Shown piece after piece: positions 33,866-43,148 of a DNA stretch of 43,211 bases; the stretch's first letter is position 1; every line of letters begins with the position of its first letter. Where the stretch lies: contig JAAFIA010000039.1 in NCBI GenBank assembly GCA_013298545.1, positions 1-43,211 on the forward strand. Direction: 5' to 3'. The notes under the pieces are model-generated. The model ran no database searches and was not told where the DNA came from. It saw only the letters and a program-made list of their open reading frames with translations. The stretch comes from Bacteroidota bacterium. GTDB lineage: Bacteria > Bacteroidota > Bacteroidia > Palsa-965. Made by a program: the position numbers and the translations under genes.

Positions 33866-33868
33866 AGC

Positions 33869-34819
33869 TTAAGTTAAGAGCAAAACAACTATGGCCAAAG
33901 AACCGAATACCAATGCGATACCAATGAGAAAGTTTTGTGCCCATTTAGAAGCCTTATCTCCTGAAGGTTGTTTAGTTGATCCTTGATAAATTCGTTCGGG
34001 AGCAGTTGGATCAGTTGATTCCGCTTTAACTGGTTTCTTCAAAAGAAATGTAATTAGGGCTACTATGAAACAAATTATAGCAATAGCAACATAAAAGGCA
34101 GCGGCTATACTATCAACTCCAACACTTATCGTAACGAATGCGATGATTCCAAAAAACAGAAATAGCAATAAGGCGATTTTCCAAACTCGTGGCCGAAATA
34201 TATCTTCTTTCGTAATTCGTTTTTTAGGTTTATTCGGAAAATAAGCCCGGAAGAAATAAACAAGTAATGCAATCAAGCCTAATGTTACAAACATAGCCAT
34301 TAACATGAGCAGTACAGTATTACTTACGCCAATAATGATGCATACACTTGCTACAAGACCGAAGGCTAAAAAAGCTATAAAAGCTGTTTTAAATAGTCGA
34401 TTTTCCCAGAAATTTTTCCCTGCAATATTGTGTTTTAATTGCTCATTTATTGATTTCTGTTTTAGGTGTTTACCAAGCTCGTTTCTTTTCCAATTTACAA
34501 ATCCAGACTCATCATTGATCGAATCAGTTGCGATTTTATTTTCATTCACATAGCTTGCTGTGCTATTTTTTGCACTATCGGTTGTTCTGCGTTCCGTTTG
34601 TTCAAAATCCGGACTCATACCATTACTCGTCCTTTCGGTAGCAGAATAATTAGCAACGGAATCTTGATTTGATTTTTCACCAGAAATTGCACCTGAACGA
34701 TTAGAAGCAACCCGTTCGATATGCAAACCAGTTGAATTATGACGCTTTTCAATACGGAGTGCATGGCATGAAACACACAATACACTAATTGCGACTAAAA
34801 GTAAATGGGTATTTTTCAT
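33869..34819 (-). CDS. Tandem lipoprotein paralogue 3 with two 2-TM units
   Basis: 316 residues. The signal peptide ends LCVSC, giving a lipidated Cys19. Directly after it comes HALRIEKRHNSTGLHIERV, the family's motif in diverged form. A Ser/Asn/Thr-rich linker (about 40-125) leads to two similar membrane units: NRLFKTAFIAFLAFGLVAS and PRVWKIALLLFLFFGIIAF, each about 65 residues with two or three helices. A last helix closes the protein (FLIGIALVFGSLAIVVLL). The function is unknown. The combination of lipid anchor and polytopic C-terminus is odd. It is AT-rich and has its own intergenic gap upstream. Confidence 0.7.
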   Translation of the reverse strand: MKNTHLLLVAISVLCVSCHALRIEKRHNSTGLHIERVASNRSGAISGEKSNQDSVANYSATERTSNGMSPDFEQTERRTTDSAKNSTASYVNENKIATDSINDESGFVNWKRNELGKHLKQKSINEQLKHNIAGKNFWENRLFKTAFIAFLAFGLVASVCIIIGVSNTVLLMLMAMFVTLGLIALLVYFFRAYFPNKPKKRITKEDIFRPRVWKIALLLFLFFGIIAFVTISVGVDSIAAAFYVAIAIICFIVALITFLLKKPVKAESTDPTAPERIYQGSTKQPSGDKASKWAQNFLIGIALVFGSLAIVVLLLT

Positions 34820-34929
34820 GAGCGAATGTGCTTATCAATTAGTTCAGTAGCATGTTGTTAACTTACTTGTCGTTAAAACATAAAATGCTTAACCGATTTG
34901 TAGTGATTGAGCTTTATGGTTTAAATTAA

Positions 34930-35616
34930 TTATTCGTAAGTGGTAGCAATTCGTATGATTAGAAGAACTAAAAATGTAAGGAAGGTTGACATTAATGCTG
35001 CAAATGCGAGATAGAAGAACCATAAACGTTTACGATCTTCTTCTGCAATTATTTTCTTTTCTGGTTTATTCTTATGCATGAACAAAGCCAAAACACCAGT
35101 GATTAATGCGATCAATGTCATGAATAGAAAAAATAACCCAATACCATAAGCGGACAACAATACCATTGTTATAGCCAGTGCAATAAATAGCAAGGCTTCT
35201 AATAGCAATGCCTTCCACAAACGAGGCTCGATTATGCGTTCAGCATTCTTCACGCTGGCTTGCACCTGTTTAGGCTCTGGCGAATGATCTGCTTTTGTAT
35301 ATCCAGAACTGTTTTTTTGCGGGAAATCAATTTTTTGCTTTGGGCTTTCTACGGCCACTTGAATAAGTGTATCAGAATCCGTTTTTATTATTTGCTTTTC
35401 CTTATTGTCATTGGTATGTATTGTATCAATGCCACGATCTGACTTGGCCCTCTCAGAAAACGCTTGTCCTGTTTCTCGCGTCTCAAGCTCTGGCGCGCGC
35501 GCACCTACCCGATCAACATGCCAGCCATTTTGATAACGACGTTTTTCGATGCGCAAGGTGCTGCACGATGTACTTAGGAGCATCATGGCAACGAGAATAG
35601 AGACAATTGTTTTCAT
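34930..35616 (-). CDS. Tandem lipoprotein paralogue 2
   Basis: 228 residues from ATG 35616, chosen because MKTIVSILVAMMLLSTSC is a lipoprotein signal. The mature N-terminus is STLRIEKRRYQNGWHVDRV, nearly identical to paralogue 1. After an acidic and polar linker (about 40-130) comes a membrane region beginning EPRLWKALLLEALLFIALAI, with about four helices in all. The nucleotides encoding the motif (35510-35547) are identical over 38 nt to those of paralogue 1 (36338-36375). This points to recent duplication or gene conversion. No enzymatic motif is visible. Confidence 0.72.
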   Translation of the reverse strand: MKTIVSILVAMMLLSTSCSTLRIEKRRYQNGWHVDRVGARAPELETRETGQAFSERAKSDRGIDTIHTNDNKEKQIIKTDSDTLIQVAVESPKQKIDFPQKNSSGYTKADHSPEPKQVQASVKNAERIIEPRLWKALLLEALLFIALAITMVLLSAYGIGLFFLFMTLIALITGVLALFMHKNKPEKKIIAEEDRKRLWFFYLAFAALMSTFLTFLVLLIIRIATTYE

Positions 35617-35688
35617 GTTTTTCAGTGTTGTGTATTCGGGTTGTAACACGATGTCTAAAACTAGGTGATAACCGTAATTACGTTAGCT

Positions 35689-36444
35689 TTATGATAGCGC
35701 AATGAATGCCAATCCGAAAATTCCAATAAAACCCAAAGCAACTGACATGAGTAATGCTCCAAGGCTGTACAAAATCCAAACAGTAATTTTCTCGCTCTTC
35801 AAAACTTCGCCCGTATTCGGATCGGGGTGTAAGTGTGGATTTATTTCCTTGCGACAGAGGTAAGAAATTAATGCCGTCAGCAATGCAAAAGAGCCAGCCA
35901 GAATAAATACAATACCGAGCCAAGTGATCAAAGACAAAATGGAAGGAAAACCAAATAAAAGTAAACCAGAGGTAGCTATCAATATAAATGCCGTCAATAA
36001 ACAAGCTTTCCAAAATTTAGGCTCCGAAAAATCGCCTGCGCTGCTTCGCTGTTGAGTATTATTTTTTTGTGCAGCAACCTGCTCTTGTTTCCCTAAACCA
36101 ATTCCCTTATGTTTATGAAAATCTGCTCTAGTTTTCGACGTTGAATCATTGAATGAATTGGGTTGTGGCTGCACTTGATTCGATTGCTCCATCGGTACAG
36201 CAAACACAACCAGTTCTTCTTGTTTCGCTGCAACAGGGTTATCCTCTTCTTTCACAACAGGATTTGCAACAATCGCCTCTGCCGAATCTAGATTTATTTT
36301 TGCTACACTTGGCGAACTCGTTCGGTCTTGCGCCACACGATCAACATGCCAGCCATTTTGATAACGACGTTTTTCAATGCGAAGCGTACTGCAAGATGTA
36401 CAAAGAAGTACAATGGCTATTAGAATGGAAAGACCTGTTTTCAT
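35689..36444 (-). CDS. Tandem lipoprotein paralogue 1
   Basis: 251 residues from ATG 36444; upstream codons in frame are not supported. The signal MKTGLSILIAIVLLCTSC gives a lipidated Cys, followed by STLRIEKRRYQNGWHVDRV. The linker (about 40-140) is rich in Ala, Gln and Glu. The membrane part starts EPKFWKACLLTAFILIATSG and has about four helices. The KRRYxxGWHV-type motif right after a lipoprotein signal recurs in many Bacteroidota proteins of unknown role. The upstream sequences of paralogues 1 and 2 are also alike (tttcatgtnttt...gtgttgtgt), so promoters may have been duplicated too. Confidence 0.72.
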   Translation of the reverse strand: MKTGLSILIAIVLLCTSCSTLRIEKRRYQNGWHVDRVAQDRTSSPSVAKINLDSAEAIVANPVVKEEDNPVAAKQEELVVFAVPMEQSNQVQPQPNSFNDSTSKTRADFHKHKGIGLGKQEQVAAQKNNTQQRSSAGDFSEPKFWKACLLTAFILIATSGLLLFGFPSILSLITWLGIVFILAGSFALLTALISYLCRKEINPHLHPDPNTGEVLKSEKITVWILYSLGALLMSVALGFIGIFGLAFIALS

Positions 36445-36587
36445 GTGTTTAAGTGTTGTGTTAATTTTTCTTTTAAAATTCGGGTTATGACACTTATTCG
36501 TATTCGTAATCGGCAAAGAACGTTTTTGCAAGTGTAATATACTCAAAAACTATTCATTACCCATTTCTTCATTCCATCCTATTGTTA

Positions 36588-36794
36588 CTAAACATGTGCA
36601 TTGACAGCAGGTTTTGTGTATTTACAGAAATCGTTTCCACCCTGACTCAGCCAGTACAAATAGCGTTTCTGCTTGCGATCTTCTGCGCGTGTATATAACA
36701 CATTCATATCGTGCAAACTGGCTTGTTGCGAGTAGAGATACATCGTCATGACCAATTTGGTCCATGCCCACGATTTTTGCAGCTTATTTTTCAT
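36588..36794 (-). CDS. Small hypothetical protein downstream of the CsgG-like gene
   Basis: 68 residues, basic and aromatic: KNKLQKSWAWTKLVMTMYLY and RAEDRKQKRYLYWLSQGG. No signal peptide or known domain. The ATG lies 8 nt after the stop of the CsgG-like gene on the same strand, which is the main support for its reality. It may be a small partner translated from the same message. The composition is plausible for a real protein, but a chance frame cannot be excluded. Confidence 0.45.
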   Translation of the reverse strand: MKNKLQKSWAWTKLVMTMYLYSQQASLHDMNVLYTRAEDRKQKRYLYWLSQGGNDFCKYTKPAVNAHV

Positions 36795-36802
36795 ACACCG
36801 AT

Positions 36803-37990
36803 TTATTTGCGGCGGTTGCGCGCATTGTACCCAACAGATAAACCATAACGCAAGCCTTCGCGCCCAGGAACCACAAAAGCATTGATTGGGATATTCAAGT
36901 TGCCCGAACGGAATGTTTTACCAATGCCAAACACAAACGAAGGTTGTAAGACCACATCGCCACGACTATCTAAACGCGAAATGTATGAAGGCGGTGCAAA
37001 ACCAATATTACTCGTATCGGCTTCCCATTGACCTTGCGTAACAAACGTTTCGCCCACATAATAGCCTTTCGATTTTTGCACCAAACTAAAACTTGGACCA
37101 AAAGCAAATTCCAATCCCCATTTGCTGCTGCGCAATCCATTCATAAACGTCATGCTCGGAATGACTAATCCTTGATCCAATCCGGTAACCATCGGAATAA
37201 ATTCAAACAAGGCTTGAAACGTTCCTGTGTTCAAGTATTGCTTTTCAAACTGATAACCAAACTGAAACATGAGTGGCTGCGCATCAAATCCACCCTCATC
37301 GCGCGATTTGCCTAAGACGTCGGCGGTATGACCTGTAAAAAATGTGCCTCCCATACGTGGTCCGTCAAGTCGCAATTGCGTTTCGTTGGGATTATTTTTC
37401 ATCGACTCGTAATTGTAAGGTTTGGTGAGTTGCGTAAGCAACGTTGCATTGACCGGACGTTTAAACAATTGCAAAAGCATGATGTGCGACATGGTTTGCA
37501 ATTCGCTGGTATTGTTCAAAAATTCGGTTACTTGTGTGCGTTCTACAATACCTTCTTTCACATCAATTAAACGAAGTGTATAAACAATGGTATTGGAATA
37601 CAGCTCGGCACTTCCGGTCAGCATTTTATCGGCACCCAACGTACGGCCTGTTTCTACCAAACATAATTTGCCATAGCAATTTTCTGTTTTGAGTTTATTT
37701 TTCTCAATCAGGTAAGCCACATCATAGCGATCCATCACCTCAAACGAATCGAGTTTTTCTAGTTCGATGCGTACAACATTTCCCAATTGAATCGGATCGA
37801 GGTTGACATTTTTTGAGTCGATGTTGAGTACTACAATTTTTTGACGGACACTCGTTGTTTGTCCCAAAAGAGCATTTGACATGAGCATCCAAAGCGTGCA
37901 AAGTACCACAAGCATGATCGCTTTTCCGCTGAAGCCAGAACGGCTATGTGTTTCGCTTGAACTTGGTGTATGGTTGTTTTCGGTTTTCAT
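36803..37990 (-). CDS. CsgG-like N-domain protein with C-terminal outer-membrane-like region
   Basis: 395 residues from ATG 37990. An N-terminal cytoplasmic-type tail (about 1-24) precedes a hydrophobic signal/anchor (AIMLVVLCTLWMLMSNALLG). The domain at about 45-185 (KIVVLNIDSKNVNLDP, FEVMDRYDVAYLIEKN, GRTLGADKMLTGSAELYSNT, YTLRLIDVKEG) has the pattern of the CsgG/LpoB-like fold, which in other bacteria forms secretion channels or activates envelope enzymes. The C-terminal half shows beta strands typical of outer-membrane barrels (KWGLEFAFGPSFSLVQ, GDVVLQPSFVFGIGK, LRYGLSVGYNARN). The exact role is unknown. Confidence 0.68.
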   Translation of the reverse strand: MKTENNHTPSSSETHSRSGFSGKAIMLVVLCTLWMLMSNALLGQTTSVRQKIVVLNIDSKNVNLDPIQLGNVVRIELEKLDSFEVMDRYDVAYLIEKNKLKTENCYGKLCLVETGRTLGADKMLTGSAELYSNTIVYTLRLIDVKEGIVERTQVTEFLNNTSELQTMSHIMLLQLFKRPVNATLLTQLTKPYNYESMKNNPNETQLRLDGPRMGGTFFTGHTADVLGKSRDEGGFDAQPLMFQFGYQFEKQYLNTGTFQALFEFIPMVTGLDQGLVIPSMTFMNGLRSSKWGLEFAFGPSFSLVQKSKGYYVGETFVTQGQWEADTSNIGFAPPSYISRLDSRGDVVLQPSFVFGIGKTFRSGNLNIPINAFVVPGREGLRYGLSVGYNARNRRK

Positions 37991-38213
37991 CGTTTTGTTG
38001 ATTGGTTGATGAGGCAAAACTAGATGGCGCAACTTAGCTGAGGAAACGGCTTTTTGCAGCACGATTTGGCTTGTATGCAACAAATGCGACTTTCTGAAAT
38101 TCGGTGTTATTCAAAGCCCTTTTTTTGCGATTTTTGCAACTAGTACTATTCATTTTGCATTTTTTGCTTGAAATGAACATACCCATACCGAATACTTACC
38201 ATACGATTATATC

Positions 38214-39227
38214 ATGCCCACAACCCAACGCACCTCCCAACAGGTATTTATTCAACGCATCAAAGACATTATTCCGGCAAATCATTCGTTGGTAGATGAA
38301 CTTGCTGATATTTTATCGGTGAGTACCGATAGTGCTTACCGCCGCATTCGTGGCGAAACGGCCTTGAGTATTGATGAAGTCAGTATTTTATGTAGCCATT
38401 ATCGTATTTCGTTCGATACGGAAAGTTCGAAGCATGGCAATAGTGTTACGTTTAATTATCATCCACTTTCTTCCGACGAGAAAAATTTTGCCGTTTACCT
38501 CAACAACATTGCGAATGATATGCAACGCATTCGCAGTGCGGCACAGAAAGAAATTATTTTTGCAGCAGAAGACATTCCTATTTTTCATCACTTCCGTTAC
38601 CCCTTGCTTTCGGGGTTCAAATTATTTTACTGGAATCGCTCTATTTTGAATGCGCCTGGTTTGGAAGGTAAAAAATTTGACCCCAAAACCATCAATGGCG
38701 AATTGCTGGAGCGCGTACAATCCATTTACGATACCTACTTGGAAATTCCATCCATCGAAATTTGGTCAGAAGACACACTCAACAGTACGCTCAAGCAAAT
38801 TGAATACTACTGGGAATCTGGTTTTTTCAACAACCAAGACGAGGCTTTAGCCGTATTGGCTGATGTAGAAGCGATGCTCAACGATATTGCCCGTCAAGCC
38901 GAGCACGGCTGCAAATTTCGTGGCGACGTGCCTCCGGCAAACAGCGAAAACAATTATACGTTGTACAATTCGGAATTGATGATTGGCAACAATTGCATTC
39001 TCGTAACCATTGGTGGCAGTAAAGTAACCTACCTTTCACACAACACCTTTAATTCGATGGCAACAACAAGCCCCGGATTTTGTGATGAAACAGAAAAATG
39101 GTTGCGCAACCTCATTCGTAAATCCATTCCAATCAGTGGTGTTTCGGAAAAGCAACGCTTTCGTTTCTTCCGCAACAAGCTCGACAAAATTGCTAAACTC
39201 CGCGATTTGATTTCCAGTGCGCACTAA
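38214..39227 (+). CDS. XRE-type helix-turn-helix transcriptional regulator
   Basis: 337 residues. The N-terminal HTH is visible at about 15-70: ELADILSVSTDSAYRRIRGE, then ALSIDEVSILCSHYRIS. The SAYRRIRGE recognition-helix segment is typical of a Bacteroidota regulator family with a long helical C-terminal domain of unknown ligand. It is divergent from the CsgG-like gene, whose promoter region it shares, so it might control that gene; this is only positional inference. The end overlaps the TIGR02757 gene by 11 nt. Confidence 0.8.
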   Translation: MPTTQRTSQQVFIQRIKDIIPANHSLVDELADILSVSTDSAYRRIRGETALSIDEVSILCSHYRISFDTESSKHGNSVTFNYHPLSSDEKNFAVYLNNIANDMQRIRSAAQKEIIFAAEDIPIFHHFRYPLLSGFKLFYWNRSILNAPGLEGKKFDPKTINGELLERVQSIYDTYLEIPSIEIWSEDTLNSTLKQIEYYWESGFFNNQDEALAVLADVEAMLNDIARQAEHGCKFRGDVPPANSENNYTLYNSELMIGNNCILVTIGGSKVTYLSHNTFNSMATTSPGFCDETEKWLRNLIRKSIPISGVSEKQRFRFFRNKLDKIAKLRDLISSAH

Positions 39228-39999
39228 ACCACCATCAGACGAAATACGCGATTTCCTAAACGAGAAAGTGCGTTTGTACAACCGTCCTTCGTTTATCGAA
39301 AACGATCCGGTGTGTATTCCACATCTCTTCACGAAAAAACAAGACATTGAAATTGCCGGATTATTTGCGGCAACATTTGCTTGGGGACGGCGCGAACAAA
39401 TCATTAAGAGCGCAACTACGCTCATGCAGTTGATGGATATGGCTCCGCACGATTATGTGCTCAACGCCAAAGAACATGAATTGAGTCGATTGAATACATT
39501 TGTACACCGCACATTCAATACCGAAGATGCGCGCTATTTTGTACGTTCTTTGCGTCGCATGTACAAACTCAATGGTGGTTTGGAAGGAACGTTTACGCGG
39601 GGCATGCAACAGGGAAATCATACGGTTGCTGATGCGATTGAACATTTCAGAAGTTTCTTTTTTTATGGCCGCTACCCCCGACGCACACTCAAACATGTTT
39701 CCAATCCGGCTGCTGGTTCGAGTTGCAAACGCTTGAATATGTTTTTGCGTTGGATGGTGCGCAAAGACAACAACGGCGTTGATTTCGGCCTCTGGCGAAA
39801 AATTGATCCTTCGCAATTGTATTGTCCACTCGATGTGCATTCGGGACGTGTGGCGCGCACACTAGGCATTCTTCACCGATCAACCGACGACTGGAAAGCG
39901 GTGGAAGAATTAACACATACCTTACTCCTACTCGATCCGAACGATCCCATAAAATACGACTTCGCCTTGTTTGGTCTTGGCGTAAATGACGAACTTTAA
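39217..39999 (+). CDS. TIGR02757 (DUF2400) family protein
   Basis: 260 residues from a GTG at 39217 that overlaps the upstream gene by 11 nt; no closer ATG exists in frame. Family features include FIENDPVCIPHLFTKKQDIE, IAGLFAATFAWGRREQIIKS, KRLNMFLRWMVRKDNNGVDF and CPLDVHSGRVARTLGI. It is widespread in Bacteroidota and some other phyla. The fold resembles HhH-type DNA glycosylases by reputation, but the function is not established. Confidence 0.88.
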   Translation: MRTKPPSDEIRDFLNEKVRLYNRPSFIENDPVCIPHLFTKKQDIEIAGLFAATFAWGRREQIIKSATTLMQLMDMAPHDYVLNAKEHELSRLNTFVHRTFNTEDARYFVRSLRRMYKLNGGLEGTFTRGMQQGNHTVADAIEHFRSFFFYGRYPRRTLKHVSNPAAGSSCKRLNMFLRWMVRKDNNGVDFGLWRKIDPSQLYCPLDVHSGRVARTLGILHRSTDDWKAVEELTHTLLLLDPNDPIKYDFALFGLGVNDEL

Positions 40000-40016
40000 A
40001 ATTCACCTTTCTCCCT

Positions 40017-42941
40017 ATGAAAAAAATTCTGCTTTTGGGTTTTATGCTTGTTGCATCGGTGCTACCGGCTCAGAAAAAAAATGCGGCTAAACTTCCCGAC
40101 GCACCAGAACCGAAACCTACCAGTGCTGCCGAACGCATGGCTGGTCTCGAAAAACGCAAACAAGCCGAAGCCCGTTCGCTCGTTTCCAATATCGGTTTCC
40201 GAAATGTTGGGCCAACGATCATGAGTGGCCGTGTGGTTGATTTGGATGTGAATCCAAACGACCCCACACATTTTTATGTGGCGTATGCTTCGGGCGGTTT
40301 ATTTTTTACCGATAACAACGGCATTACCTTTCGTCCTGTTTTTGAAAACGAAGAAGCGATTACCATTGGTGATATTGCGGTAGATTGGACAAATCCTTCG
40401 GCAACAAAAATCTGGGTAGGCACGGGCGAAAATAATTCGAGCCGTTCGTCGTATTCCGGAACAGGTTTGTACTATTCCTCCAACAGCGGAAAAACGTGGG
40501 AGAAACGAGGTTTAGAGGAATCGCATCACATTGGTAAAATTTTAATTCACCCAACAAATCCCAATACGGTTTGGGTTGCTGTAATTGGGCATTTGTATTC
40601 GCCTTCGCAAGATCGTGGTGTTTACAAAACTACAGATGGCGGCAAATCGTGGAAAAAAACATTATTCATCAACGAAAATACGGGCGTGATTGATTTGTTC
40701 ATCAATCCCGACAATGCAAACATCGTGTATGCGTGTGCGTGGCATCGCGAGCGGCGCGCGTGGAATTTCGTGGAGTCTGGCGTGGGTTCTGGCATTCATG
40801 TAAGCAGCGATGGCGGCGATTCGTGGAATTTACTTTCTGTGGCGGCAAGCGGTTTTCCGCAAGGCGAAGGCGTTGGACGTATTGGTCTGAGTATTTTTCC
40901 GAGCAATACAAACATCATGTATGCCATTGTGGACAACCAATCGGTGCGCGAAAGCAAAGCAGGAAGTTCAGAAGCAAAAGCCTTGAAAGCAGCTGATTTC
41001 AAGACCATGACGCGCGATGCGTTTTTGAAATTAGATCACGATTTGCTCGAAGCGTATTTGCGCGAAAATGAGTTTCCGGCAGAACATACGGCACAAACCA
41101 TCATGCAATTGGTGCAGGACAATAAACTTCAACCCATTTCGCTGGCCGATTATGTATATGATGCGAATGCTGATTTGTTTAGCAAACCCATCATTGGCGC
41201 AGAGGTTTACCGTTCTGAAGATGCCGGAAAAACGTGGAAGAAGACAAACGATAAAGACATCAAAAATTTATTTTATACGTACGGTTATTATTTTGGTAAA
41301 ATCTGGGTTTCGCCAAGCAATGTCGATGAAATTTTTATTGCGGGTGTTTCGCTTTTGAAAAGTAGTGATGGCGGAAAAACATTTCAACCTGTTGATGGCG
41401 CAAATCAGCATGGCGATCATCATGCCTTGTGGATCAATCCCAAACGCGCTGGACATTTGATCAATGGGAATGATGGTGGCGTAAACATTTCTTGGGACAA
41501 TGGCAAAGCTTGGTTTAAAGCGAATACACCTGCAGTAGGACAATTTTATGCGGTAGCAGTTGATCAAGCCAAACCGTACAATGTGTATGGCGGATTGCAA
41601 GACAATGGCGTGTGGACTGGCCCAAGCACTTATGTAGCGGATTTAGGTTGGTACGATTCGGGCCAATATCCGTACAAGTTTATTTTGGGTGGCGATGGCA
41701 TGCAGGTTCAAGTTGATCCTCGCGATAACAATACGGTGTATTCTGGTTTTCAGTTTGGAAATTATTACCGCATTGATAAAACAACGGGAAAAACATCGGA
41801 AACAAAACCGAAGCATGCCTTAGGCGAAAAACCGTTGCGTTTCAATTGGCAAGCGCCGATCTGGCTCTCGGTACACAATCCAGATATTTTATACATGGGT
41901 TCCAATAAATTGCATCGTTCGTTAGATCAAGGCGATCATTTTACAGCACTTTCGGGCGATTTGACGCGCGGCGGTCGTGTGGGCGATGTGCCTTATGGAA
42001 CGCTTTCGAGCATTCACGAGTCGCCGATGAAATTTGGATTGCTTTATACGGGAAGCGATGATGGTTTAATTCATGTTACCAAAGATGGTGGCGCAACGTG
42101 GACACGCATTTCGGATGCCTTGCCGCAGCATTTGCGCGTGAATCGTGTACAAGCGTCGGCGCATGTGGAAGGTCGTGTGTATGCGGTGTTGAGCGGTTTT
42201 CAGTGGGATCATTTTGCACCATACATTTTTGTTTCGGAAGATTTTGGTTCTACATGGAAACGCATTGGTCTCGATTTGCCAACGGAACCAGTGAATGTTT
42301 TACGTGAAGATCCGGTAAATCCAGATTTACTTTTTGTGGGTACAGATAATGGTCTTTACACATCGCTTGATCGGGGCAATTCGTTTATGCGCATGAGCAA
42401 TGGCTTACCCGCAGTTGCAGTACACGATTTGGTGATTCAACCACAAACACACGATTTGGTTGTGGGTACGCATGGCCGCTCAATATACATTGCCAACATT
42501 ACGATTTTGGAACAAGTTACGTCGCCCGTTTTACTAGCGGCATTTCATCTTTTCGACGTTGAAAATGTGCGGTTGAAAAATAATTGGGACCAAACGGATG
42601 GCAATTGGGAGCAATCGCTTTTTGCATCGACGCAACTCAATTATTTTACGCGCGATGCGGGTGTAACGCGTGTGCGCTTGTTGTATAAAGAAAAAGAATT
42701 GATGACGCTGACAGATACTTCCGAAGCAGGAGTCAATATCATTCCATTCAACTTGAGTGCCGATTCGGTTACGGTCAACGCGGCATTAGGCAATGTGCGT
42801 ACTGATTTTACAGGCAACCTCGCCGTTTTTCAAAGTGGTGCGATTACGTTGCCGCCGGCTACTTATGTGTTGGAAGTGAGCAGTCCGAAGGGTGTGGTGA
42901 TGCGGCAAGAGGTTAGTGTTTTGCCTGCGGCGAAGCGGTGA
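40017..42941 (+). CDS. Large secreted BNR/VPS10-sortilin-like beta-propeller protein
   Basis: 974 residues with a signal peptide (MKKILLLGFMLVASVLPAQ). Many BNR/Asp-box-like repeats are present: YYSSNSGKTWEKRG, VYKTTDGGKSWKKT, HVSSDGGDSWNLL, YRSEDAGKTWKKT, HVTKDGGATWTRI and FVSEDFGSTWKRIG. These form one or two propellers (about 50-830), followed by a C-terminal beta domain (about 835-974). Similar proteins are annotated as glycosyl hydrolase-like or VPS10 domain proteins and are common in Bacteroidota; their substrates are largely unknown. No T9SS sorting domain is seen at the end. The gene starts 17 nt after TIGR02757. Confidence 0.88.
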   Translation: MKKILLLGFMLVASVLPAQKKNAAKLPDAPEPKPTSAAERMAGLEKRKQAEARSLVSNIGFRNVGPTIMSGRVVDLDVNPNDPTHFYVAYASGGLFFTDNNGITFRPVFENEEAITIGDIAVDWTNPSATKIWVGTGENNSSRSSYSGTGLYYSSNSGKTWEKRGLEESHHIGKILIHPTNPNTVWVAVIGHLYSPSQDRGVYKTTDGGKSWKKTLFINENTGVIDLFINPDNANIVYACAWHRERRAWNFVESGVGSGIHVSSDGGDSWNLLSVAASGFPQGEGVGRIGLSIFPSNTNIMYAIVDNQSVRESKAGSSEAKALKAADFKTMTRDAFLKLDHDLLEAYLRENEFPAEHTAQTIMQLVQDNKLQPISLADYVYDANADLFSKPIIGAEVYRSEDAGKTWKKTNDKDIKNLFYTYGYYFGKIWVSPSNVDEIFIAGVSLLKSSDGGKTFQPVDGANQHGDHHALWINPKRAGHLINGNDGGVNISWDNGKAWFKANTPAVGQFYAVAVDQAKPYNVYGGLQDNGVWTGPSTYVADLGWYDSGQYPYKFILGGDGMQVQVDPRDNNTVYSGFQFGNYYRIDKTTGKTSETKPKHALGEKPLRFNWQAPIWLSVHNPDILYMGSNKLHRSLDQGDHFTALSGDLTRGGRVGDVPYGTLSSIHESPMKFGLLYTGSDDGLIHVTKDGGATWTRISDALPQHLRVNRVQASAHVEGRVYAVLSGFQWDHFAPYIFVSEDFGSTWKRIGLDLPTEPVNVLREDPVNPDLLFVGTDNGLYTSLDRGNSFMRMSNGLPAVAVHDLVIQPQTHDLVVGTHGRSIYIANITILEQVTSPVLLAAFHLFDVENVRLKNNWDQTDGNWEQSLFASTQLNYFTRDAGVTRVRLLYKEKELMTLTDTSEAGVNIIPFNLSADSVTVNAALGNVRTDFTGNLAVFQSGAITLPPATYVLEVSSPKGVVMRQEVSVLPAAKR

Positions 42942-42997
42942 GGTGTTTTTTTTTATTGGAATGGTCGCCTGCGCGCAAGTTTTCTTGACAGGCGGAG

Positions 42998-43066
42998 TAC
43001 AATTCTCCTGCGGAGGGCTTACGGTTGGCCTGTAGAAAAGGAAATTTTTTATTTACTTTCTTTGCT
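42998..43066. repeat. Dispersed intergenic repeat, copy B
   Basis: A diverged second copy of the element at 235-302: tacaattc, ctgcgg, gaaaaggaa and ttactttctttgct blocks appear in the same order and spacing. Shared sequence extends left to tcttgac. The hairpin's second arm is missing here and is replaced by cccgaagcctcgc, so this copy is truncated or a variant. Confidence 0.6.
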
Positions 43067-43148
43067 CCCGAAGCCTCGCATGCACGTTAAGTTAAAAAGC
43101 TCTATTCACAGTATAGGTCTGAAAACGAAAGCTATAATTCAAAAAAGA

